Positions 1 through 5,174 of a stretch of 7,948 bases of DNA are shown piece after piece. The DNA comes from Phycisphaerales bacterium (GTDB lineage Bacteria; Planctomycetota; Phycisphaerae; Phycisphaerales; UBA1924), in assembly GCA_029260415.1 (NCBI GenBank), contig JAJDDH010000323.1:1-7948 (forward strand), read 5' to 3'. The stretch's first letter is position 1. The number at the start of each line of letters is the position of its first letter. The position numbers and the translations under genes are program-made. The notes under the pieces were generated by a model. The model was not told the origin of the DNA and did no database searches. It was given only the letters and a program-made list of their open reading frames with translations.

Positions 1-46
1 GGGCGGCGCCGGTGATCTGTGCGTGCTTGTTGCGGAGTCGGTCCAT
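1..46 (-). CDS. Probable SDR-family oxidoreductase, N-terminal 15 codons only (cut by window edge)
   Basis: An ATG on the minus strand at 44-46 opens a frame reading MDRLRNKHAQITGAA to the window edge. This resembles the first beta strand and the start of the glycine-rich NAD(P)-binding turn of short-chain dehydrogenases/reductases, which typically begin with a short basic leader, a Lys-Val-Ala-type strand and TGAA/TGAS before GIG. A purine-rich AGAGGA ribosome-binding site lies about 6 bases upstream, which supports a real start. The gene follows the DinB gene on the same strand after a 51-base gap, so the two may be co-transcribed. Only 15 residues are visible and the GxG motif is not completed here, so the family call is tentative and no substrate can be proposed. 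Confidence 0.5.
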   Translation of the reverse strand, partial: MDRLRNKHAQITGAA

Positions 47-67
47 CGCAATCCTCTTCGGGTTGCG
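47..67 (-). promoter_or_regulatory. Hairpin and Shine-Dalgarno directly before the SDR-like start codon
   Basis: Read on the minus strand, CGCAACCC / GAAGA / GGATTGCG can fold into a stem of five outer and two inner pairs with one A-C mismatch. The stem ends at the base before the ATG. The AGAGGA ribosome-binding site lies partly in the loop and partly in the 3' arm. This could modulate translation of the SDR-like gene, or could simply be chance in a GC-rich leader. The Shine-Dalgarno itself is the safer part of the call. Confidence 0.35.
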
Positions 68-97
68 ATGGTACCCGGGGCGGTTGGGTGTTGCGGG

Positions 98-646
98 TCA
101 GACGATGACGCGGGGCAGGCCCAGGGCGCGCCGGAGATCGAGGATCTGGCCCGTGTGTGTGCCCGTGTGGAAGATCATCCGGGACGCGAGCGTCGCGGCG
201 GGGATGGGGGCGCCTCCCGGGCCCCAGCGGGTTTGGCGGGTGAAGACGTCGTCGCCCGCGTCACGGACCGACGCGGCGAGGCGGGCGATGGCGGCGCGGT
301 GGATCTGCGTCGCGCGTTCCAGGGTTGGGAATCGTTGCGGGTCGGGCGCGACCTGGGAGGCGAAGCAGACGCTCTCGGAGTCGAAGCGCTGCGCGTCGCC
401 CTTGCCAGCGTCGCCCTCGATGAAATCCGAGGGCGGGAGCGGCGCGGTGTCCGGCAGGCCCGCGATGCGGTCGGCGGCTCGGTGGTGGTACAGGGCGAGA
501 TGCCCGAGGGTCCAGGCGACGTGGTTGGGCAGGCCCGGCGCCTGAGCGGTCGCGTTGGTGTCGTCGAAGCCGACCAGGAACCGCTCGAGCAGCCCGGTCT
601 GCGCTTCGACGGCGAGGGCGAGGTGTTCGACGCCTTGGCTTGGCAT
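98..646 (-). CDS. DinB-family (DinB/YfiT-like four-helix-bundle) putative metal-dependent protein
   Basis: This 182-residue cytosolic protein has the length and helical pattern of the DinB/YfiT superfamily. Members are four-helix bundles with a three-His metal site, often Zn or Ni, and include thiol S-transferases and damage-induced proteins of unknown role. The first likely ligand is His49 in NHVAWTLGHLALYHH (residues 41-55). The other two are His160 and His164 in the last long helix, FHTGTHTGQILDLRRALG (159-176), which has the HxxxHxGQ pattern typical of the family. The ATG start is supported by AAGGAG five bases upstream (652-657). It is divergent from the methyltransferase (47 bases between starts) and lies just upstream of the SDR-like gene on the same strand. 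The family assignment is firm, but the reaction and substrate are unknown. Confidence 0.85.
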   Translation of the reverse strand: MPSQGVEHLALAVEAQTGLLERFLVGFDDTNATAQAPGLPNHVAWTLGHLALYHHRAADRIAGLPDTAPLPPSDFIEGDAGKGDAQRFDSESVCFASQVAPDPQRFPTLERATQIHRAAIARLAASVRDAGDDVFTRQTRWGPGGAPIPAATLASRMIFHTGTHTGQILDLRRALGLPRVIV

Positions 647-693
647 GGGGGCTCCTTCGCGGGCGGCTGGTGTGTGAATGCTATTCTCCGGGC
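647..693. promoter_or_regulatory. Divergent promoter region between DinB and methyltransferase genes
   Basis: This 47-base gap must hold the leaders of two divergent genes. On the plus strand TGC-TATTCT (679-687) looks like an extended -10 element. It ends six bases before the GTG start of the methyltransferase, which has no Shine-Dalgarno, so that mRNA could be leaderless. On the minus strand TAGCAT (683 down to 678) is a weaker -10-like hexamer that would give DinB a leader of about 25 bases, including its AAGGAG at 652-657. No good -35 box is seen for either. The two -10-like elements overlap, so the promoters could compete. All of this is read by eye and is inference. Confidence 0.4.
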
Positions 694-1470
694 GTGGGCA
701 CGCAGCAGTCGTTCTATGAGGATGCGTCGGTGTACGACGTCCTGCACACGCCCGGGACGGCGCGGGAGGTGGACGGGCTGGCGCGGATCGAGGCCCGGTT
801 CGTGCCCGAGCACGCTCGGGGCGTGTGGCTCGAGCCCGCGTGCGGGACGGGGCGGTACCTGCGGGTCGCGGCGCGACGCGGGAAACGCGTGATCGGTTTC
901 GACCGGTCGGCGGGGATGGTCGCGTACGCCCGGGATCGGCACGAGCGACTCGGGCTGAGCGGGGTGTTCTTTGAGGCGGACATGACCGACTTCGCCTCTC
1001 GGGCGCGTCCGAAGTGCGGGCTGGCGTTCAACCCGATCAACAGCGTGCGGCATCTGATGAGCGACGCGGCGATGCTGGCGCATCTGGAGCAGGTGTCGAT
1101 CGCGCTGCGCCGGGGCGGGGTGTACGCGCTGGGGCTGAGCACGTGCGCGTACGGGCTGGAGTGCGAGAGCGAGGACGTGTGGAGCGCCAGGCGGGGCGGG
1201 ACGCGGGTGCGTCAGGTGGTGCAGTATCTGCCGCCTGAGGGGAATCGCAGGGAGCGGGTCATCAGCCACATCGACGTGGAGACGGCGCGGGGGTCTCGGT
1301 CGATCGACTCGGCGTACGAGCTGCGGAGCTACAGCCGCGAGCAGTGGCGGCGGTTGATCGGTCGGTCGGCGATGCGGGTGGTCGGCATTGTCGATGAGGA
1401 CGGGCGGGAGATGGACGAGCCCGTGTTCGGGTACGCGGTGTACGTGCTGGCGCCTGCGCGGGCGGGCTAG
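694..1470 (+). CDS. Class I SAM-dependent methyltransferase
   Basis: From a GTG start this encodes 258 residues with a Rossmann-type methyltransferase core. Motif I is WLEPACGTGRYL (45-56), the acidic end of strand 2 is GFD (68-70), the motif II/III region is FEADMTDF (93-100), and motif IV is AFNPINSVRHL (111-121), where Asn-Pro-Ile-Asn replaces the usual acidic-aromatic pattern. The C-terminal half (about 145-258) has alternating strands ending in YAVYVLAP, as expected for the substrate-side sheet. The frame is open upstream to an ATG at 640, but that start would run into the DinB coding start. The next in-frame Met is residue 75, inside the domain, so GTG 694 is the best choice. It has no Shine-Dalgarno. 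The substrate (small molecule or macromolecule) cannot be told. The gene stands alone on this strand, and its TAG stop overlaps the stop of the convergent gene. Confidence 0.85.
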   Translation: MGTQQSFYEDASVYDVLHTPGTAREVDGLARIEARFVPEHARGVWLEPACGTGRYLRVAARRGKRVIGFDRSAGMVAYARDRHERLGLSGVFFEADMTDFASRARPKCGLAFNPINSVRHLMSDAAMLAHLEQVSIALRRGGVYALGLSTCAYGLECESEDVWSARRGGTRVRQVVQYLPPEGNRRERVISHIDVETARGSRSIDSAYELRSYSREQWRRLIGRSAMRVVGIVDEDGREMDEPVFGYAVYVLAPARAG

Positions 1471-4331
1471 TCGACCGTGATCGAACGGTTGAGGCGCCCC
1501 TGGTTGTTGGGCAGGATCAGGCTGACGGCGATGCGTGACTCGTTGAGATCGGACCCCCACTCGAAGGCGATGGTGCGGGCGGCGATTTCGCCCGGGGAGA
1601 GCTGGGGGACGCTGGAGCGCTCGCGCGGGCGTCCCTGGGCGACGGCGATGAGATCGAAGGAGACGGACTCGGCGCGGCTGTTGGTGACGATGAGATCCAC
1701 GGCGACGAACTCGACGCCGTCGGCCCCGATGACACGCTGGGCGGTGAGGTCCAGGTCGATGCCCGGGAGGCCGACCTCGAGGGGGTGTTCGGTGCGGACG
1801 ACGCCGTGGTCGCGCTCGGCGATGAGCTCGATGTCCATGATGACCCGCTTGAGCCCCGCCTCTTCGGCGAGGCTGAAGGCGACGCTGACGGGGAACTCGC
1901 GTCGGGCGCCCGGGTCGAGGCGGAAGGGGACCTTGCGGGGGGAGATGCGCCAGCTGCGGTCGATGTCGCCTTCGGGATCGGAGTAGCCGCCGGGCTCGAC
2001 GATGTAGACGGCGCCGCGGACGGGCACGCCCCAGGGGTTCTCGATGGTGAGCGTGGCCTCGTGCTCGTCGCTGATGCTCGCGAGCATCTCGGGCTTGAGG
2101 TTGAGGGTGGAGAGGAAGGTGACGAGGGTGGTGTCAACGCCCTCGAGGAAGATGGGCTCGCGGGTGACCTCGACGCGGTGGAGCGGGATGTCCAGGCCCG
2201 GGATCTGGGAGGCGTCGACGGGGACGTGGTTGCCGAAGATATCGACAACGGTGATGTCGGCGTCGCCCAGATAGAGCTCGAAGGCGGCGCGGTCGGCGCC
2301 CTCGCTCCAGAGGGCGATGGCGCCCCTGGAGTTGTCGCCCGCGTCGGCGGTGGGTTCGAGGAGGATGGCGCGGATGTTGGGGTGGTTGCTGAGCTCGCGG
2401 GAGACGCGCCGCCCGGCGAGGCGGTCGATGAGGGCGCGCATGGCGGGGAGCGTGGGCGCCGGCGCGGCGCGGGGGCGTCGCCCGGGCTGGATCGTCCAGG
2501 GGGTGGTCACCGAGAGCGTGGTGCGCGCGGGGCGGTCGCCCTCGGGGGTGTAGGTCGGGGCGAAGGCGGCCCAGAACATGACGGCGTGACGGACGAACTC
2601 CGCGGCGGAGGCGCGCGGGCCGAACCGGTCGGGGTCGATGGGGTCGATGACGAACGAGAGCCCCGGGCGGTCGGAGGGGGCGGCGCTGAGGGGCTTTGGC
2701 GCCAGTTCGGTGGCGCGGGCCCAGTCGCGGGCGAGCAGGGCGTAGGACTCGGGGTCTTCGCCCGGGACGCCCAGGAGCGTGAGGTCGCGCCCCCAGCGCG
2801 ACGCGGTAGGGTCGAACAGGTCGTCGGTGTGCCAGGGGATGTCGATGATGGGCCCGGGGATCATGCCCGCGAGCGATGCGGTGATGGTGTCGAGCGACCC
2901 GGCCAGGTCGGTGGGTTCGAGGGGGGCGTCAGGGACGGGCGCGCCCAGCTGCCAGTGGCGGATGCGCTGGCCGAAGCGATCGATGAGCGGGGCGGCGGAG
3001 CGGATCCAGACGGACTCGTCGCCTGCGAGCAGGGAGAGCACGTCGTGGGGCTCGATGGTGGCGCTGGCGGCCATGTCCGGGGGGACGCTGGCGAGGCTGA
3101 GCGTGACGCGGACCCAGGAGTCGATGAGCTGGTTGATCGCGGGGGTGAGGCGCTGGGTGTGATCGTGCTGCTGAACCGGGTCGTCGAACCAGCCCCAGGC
3201 GCCGATGGTGGCGCTGCCCACACCCGAGGCCCGGACGAGTTCGACCAGGTCGTCGATGGCGGGCTCGTGGACGCGGTCGATCATGAGCCCGAACTGATGC
3301 CAGTCTTCAAGCATGCCCGGTCGCGGGGCGTTGGGTCGGATGCGGTCGGGCTGGCGGAACGCGGGGGTCCAGGCGAAAGGGGTCTGGCTCGAACCGACGA
3401 GCACGTCGGCGACGCGGACCTCGAGCGTGGCCTTGTACCACCCGAGGCGCCTGATGCTGGGTGTCCAGGTCTCGACGAGGCGCCCGCCGGGGATCTGGCG
3501 GGTGTAGCGGTCGACCTCCTGGCCGCGGGCGTCGGTGATGATCGCGTCGATGCGGAGGGCGTCGCCCGCGAGGTCGCGGACGAGCAGGTCGAAGGAGGGG
3601 CGGCTGGGGGAGACGGTGACGCTGCCCGGGCTGGCGCTGCGGATGTCGATGCGGGGGAGGGCGACGACGCCGACGTCGTCGAACCAGGCGCGGGCGTCGA
3701 AGTCCTCGCGGGTGATGTGGAAGGGTTCGTCGAGCTGGTCCGGGTGGAGCTGGTCGGGCTGGAGCAGGAGCAGCTCGAGCTGGAGGTAGGCCGCGTCGGG
3801 GTGCTCGCCCAGGACGGGGGCGCGGAGGCGGGTCCAGGTGTTGGGCGAGCGGGTGGGTTCGGAGCGGGACTCGGAGTCGGGGATGGGCTCGAGGGACTGG
3901 TCGAGCAGGCGGGCGGCGAGCACGGCGCGGGCGTGGGTGACGTTCTGTGTTCGGACGCTGGCGACGGCGAGGTAGTCGGCTCCGGGGAAGATGGGGATGA
4001 CACCCGGGCGGAGCATGAGGCTGCCCGAGCCGCCGCGGGCCTCGACGCGGACGGAGCCCTCGCCCTGCAGGGCTCGAGCGTTGTAGTCGAGCTCGGCGCG
4101 GTTGAAGCGTGGGAAGCCCGGGCGGTCGCGATCGATGGCGGGGTCGGTCTGGCCGCGGATCCAGCCGTTGGGGACAGCGATGGGGTTGGTGTAGCGTTCT
4201 TCGAAGTCGAAGAGGGCGACGACGCGGGAGGCTCGCTCGGGGCGGGCGCCCTGGGGCGTCGGGCTCGGCTGGGCGGGGGCGCAGAATCCCAGGAACAGGG
4301 CGAGAACGGCGATGGCGGGGCGTGGGCGCAC
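1467..4331 (-). CDS. Large secreted multi-domain protein with CBM-like and degenerate glycosidase-like regions, function unknown
   Basis: This 954-residue protein is not one I recognise by name. Residues 1-20 form a signal peptide: a basic start, a hydrophobic core AIAVLALFLGF, and an APA-Q signal peptidase I site. Residues 36-226 look like a carbohydrate-binding jelly roll, starting FDFEE and closing with the typical AWFDDVGVV. Residues 227-325 form an Ig-like strand-rich domain. Residues 340-640 resemble a TIM-barrel glycoside hydrolase (GLMIDRVHEP, IGAWGWFDDP, HWQLGAPVPD), but the usual Asn-Glu after the strand-4 WQLG (460-463) is absent. Residues 650-740 resemble the beta-sandwich that follows such barrels (ALWSEGAD, VVDIFGNHVPV). 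Two further beta domains (750-855, 856-954) resemble NEW3/Ig-like modules. The likely location is periplasmic or surface, with a role in glycan binding or as a pseudo-enzyme. The start is GTG without a clear Shine-Dalgarno; the signal peptide beginning right there supports it. Confidence 0.75.
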   Translation of the reverse strand: MRPRPAIAVLALFLGFCAPAQPSPTPQGARPERASRVVALFDFEERYTNPIAVPNGWIRGQTDPAIDRDRPGFPRFNRAELDYNARALQGEGSVRVEARGGSGSLMLRPGVIPIFPGADYLAVASVRTQNVTHARAVLAARLLDQSLEPIPDSESRSEPTRSPNTWTRLRAPVLGEHPDAAYLQLELLLLQPDQLHPDQLDEPFHITREDFDARAWFDDVGVVALPRIDIRSASPGSVTVSPSRPSFDLLVRDLAGDALRIDAIITDARGQEVDRYTRQIPGGRLVETWTPSIRRLGWYKATLEVRVADVLVGSSQTPFAWTPAFRQPDRIRPNAPRPGMLEDWHQFGLMIDRVHEPAIDDLVELVRASGVGSATIGAWGWFDDPVQQHDHTQRLTPAINQLIDSWVRVTLSLASVPPDMAASATIEPHDVLSLLAGDESVWIRSAAPLIDRFGQRIRHWQLGAPVPDAPLEPTDLAGSLDTITASLAGMIPGPIIDIPWHTDDLFDPTASRWGRDLTLLGVPGEDPESYALLARDWARATELAPKPLSAAPSDRPGLSFVIDPIDPDRFGPRASAAEFVRHAVMFWAAFAPTYTPEGDRPARTTLSVTTPWTIQPGRRPRAAPAPTLPAMRALIDRLAGRRVSRELSNHPNIRAILLEPTADAGDNSRGAIALWSEGADRAAFELYLGDADITVVDIFGNHVPVDASQIPGLDIPLHRVEVTREPIFLEGVDTTLVTFLSTLNLKPEMLASISDEHEATLTIENPWGVPVRGAVYIVEPGGYSDPEGDIDRSWRISPRKVPFRLDPGARREFPVSVAFSLAEEAGLKRVIMDIELIAERDHGVVRTEHPLEVGLPGIDLDLTAQRVIGADGVEFVAVDLIVTNSRAESVSFDLIAVAQGRPRERSSVPQLSPGEIAARTIAFEWGSDLNESRIAVSLILPNNQGRLNRSITVD
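1471..1492 (+). terminator. Hairpin immediately after methyltransferase stop, inside the opposing gene
   Basis: In the plus-strand RNA TCGACCGT / GATCGA / ACGGTTGA forms an 8-bp stem (one G-U pair) starting at the base after the TAG stop. No T-run follows, so it is not a classical intrinsic terminator. In the minus-strand RNA the G-U becomes an A-C mismatch, so the structure favours the plus-strand transcript. The same bases encode the C-terminal codons of the 954-residue protein. A role in 3'-end formation is inference. Confidence 0.35.
3732..3761. repeat. Two-copy 15-bp near-perfect tandem repeat in the secreted protein gene
   Basis: GAGCTGGTCCGGGTG (3732-3746) is followed directly by GAGCTGGTCGGGCTG (3747-3761). 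The two copies differ at two positions and keep the reading frame. On the minus strand they encode the doubled peptide PDQLHPDQL near residues 192-200, in a loop of the CBM-like domain before HITREDF. This looks like a recent small in-frame duplication in a surface loop. Confidence 0.7.
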
Positions 4332-4444
4332 GGGGTGTGTATCGGCCGGGTCGGGGCGGGCGCTGCATCCGCGGGGGCGAACTGGGGGGATGGGAATAGT
4401 TTGGTCGCCCGGGGCGTATCGTCGAACCCCGCCCAGGAGGCCCG
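4332..4444. promoter_or_regulatory. Divergent intergenic region with AT-rich patch; RBS of nitroreductase
   Basis: This 113-base gap separates the divergent secreted-protein and nitroreductase genes and must contain both promoters. The clearest element is AGGAGG (4435-4440), four bases before the nitroreductase ATG. GAATAGTTT (4394-4402) is the most AT-rich spot and reads CTATTC on the minus strand, a possible -10 for the secreted-protein gene. TATCGT (4417-4422) is a possible -10 for the nitroreductase gene, giving a short leader that contains the Shine-Dalgarno. No convincing -35 boxes or operator palindromes are seen. The promoter placements are guesses. Confidence 0.35.
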
Positions 4445-5134
4445 ATGAGCAAGCCAGATGAGCCGTTGTACGCCCCGCCGCCGCCCGACGCCCCGCACGA
4501 ACCGCTGGAGCGGTATAAGCCCGGGGTTCCCTCTGCGGAGGCGGCCCGGGCGTTCTACGAGGTGATGCGGAAGCGCCGGACGGTGCGGATGTTCTCTGAC
4601 GCGCCGGTGAGTCGGGAGACGATCGAGCAGGTGATCCGCACGGCGGGGACGGCGCCCAGCGGGGCGAACAAGCAGCCCTGGCGGTTTGTCGCGGTCTCGG
4701 ACCCGGGGGTGAAGGCGAGGATCCGCAAGGCGGCCGAGGAGGAGGAGCGGGAGTTCTACAGCACGCGCGCCAGCGAGCGGTGGCTCGAGGACCTCAAGCC
4801 CTTCGGGACCGACCCGGACAAGCGGTTCCTGGAGATCGCGCCGTGGCTTGTGGTGGTGTTCGCGCTCAAGAAGACGGACGAGGGCGGGCAGACGTACTAC
4901 CTGAACGAGAGCGTCGGGATCGCGACGGGGTTGCTGCTCGCGGCGGCGCACTGCGCGGGGCTGGCGACGCTGACGCACACGCCCAGCCCGATGGGGTTCC
5001 TGCGCGAGACGCTGGGGCGCCCGGAGAACGAGAGGCCGTTCCTGCTGATCCCGATGGGGTACCCGACGGGCGATTGCGTGGTGCCGCGGATCGGGCGGAA
5101 GGGGCTGGACGAGATCTCGGTGTTTGTGGGGTAA
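4445..5134 (+). CDS. Nitroreductase-fold flavoprotein, iodotyrosine deiodinase (halotyrosine dehalogenase)-like
   Basis: This 229-residue FMN-dependent nitroreductase-superfamily enzyme most resembles the iodotyrosine deiodinase branch. After a Pro-rich N-terminal segment (1-30), RRTVR (44-48) gives the arginines expected to bind the FMN phosphate. PSGANKQPW (71-79) is the family signature. EEEREFY (99-105), then K126 in DKRFLEIAP, matches the Glu-Tyr-Lys triad by which deiodinases bind the amino-acid part of halotyrosine; the Glu-to-Tyr spacing of 4 and Tyr-to-Lys spacing of 21 agree with the human enzyme as I remember it. ATLTHTPSPMGFL (174-186) and GRPENERP (191-198) are the C-terminal flavin and dimer segments, and GRKGLDEI (217-224) closes the protein. 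No signal peptide or membrane anchor is seen, so it should be a soluble cytosolic homodimer. The start is fixed by AGGAGG four bases upstream. Activity could be reductive dehalogenation of halotyrosines or another flavin reduction; the subfamily call is strong, the natural substrate less so. Confidence 0.88.
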   Translation: MSKPDEPLYAPPPPDAPHEPLERYKPGVPSAEAARAFYEVMRKRRTVRMFSDAPVSRETIEQVIRTAGTAPSGANKQPWRFVAVSDPGVKARIRKAAEEEEREFYSTRASERWLEDLKPFGTDPDKRFLEIAPWLVVVFALKKTDEGGQTYYLNESVGIATGLLLAAAHCAGLATLTHTPSPMGFLRETLGRPENERPFLLIPMGYPTGDCVVPRIGRKGLDEISVFVG

Positions 5135-5142
5135 GACGTGTA

Positions 5143-5157
5143 CGGGCGAGACGCCCG
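5143..5157. terminator. Perfect 6-bp GC hairpin after nitroreductase stop
   Basis: CGGGCG-AGA-CGCCCG is a perfect inverted repeat beginning eight bases after the TAA at 5132-5134, in the gap between two convergent genes. It lacks a T-run on either strand. Its place makes it a reasonable bidirectional 3'-end hairpin, together with the neighbouring one at 5160-5173. Confidence 0.45.
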
Positions 5158-5159
5158 AG

Positions 5160-5173
5160 CCAGGAAGACCTGG
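5160..5173. terminator. Second convergent-gap hairpin, beside the permease stop
   Basis: CCAGG-AAGA-CCTGG is a perfect 5-bp inverted repeat, two bases after the first hairpin and one base before the stop codon (TGA, minus strand, 5175-5177) of the permease gene. There is no T-run. It probably acts with its neighbour in stopping or protecting both convergent transcripts; this is inferred from position. Confidence 0.4.
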
Positions 5174-5174
5174 G

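Noticed and set aside
640..696. Upstream ATG (640) as start of the methyltransferase
   Set aside because: It would overlap the start of DinB and its Shine-Dalgarno, and the extra residues MAWGLLRGRLVCECYSPG show no conserved pattern; GTG 694 fits better.
23..892. A 289-codon plus-strand frame opposite DinB
   Set aside because: It is Gly/Arg/Val-rich with no recognisable motif and covers the coding DinB gene on the other strand and the methyltransferase start in another frame.
175..1560. A 461-codon minus-strand frame across the methyltransferase and DinB genes
   Set aside because: It is Arg/Pro/His-rich low-complexity sequence overlapping two well-supported genes; it is a GC-rich shadow frame.
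4269..4331. Lipoprotein signal (LGFC) in the secreted protein
   Set aside because: The residue before Cys17 is Phe, whereas lipoboxes need Gly, Ala or Ser. The nearby APA-Q site fits ordinary signal peptidase I cleavage better.
1785..4448. An 887-codon open frame on the plus strand opposite the secreted-protein gene
   Set aside because: Its translation is a low-complexity Gly/Asp/Glu/Val/Ala-rich sequence without domain patterns, as expected from the antisense of a GC-rich gene. The minus-strand frame has a signal peptide and folded-domain patterns.
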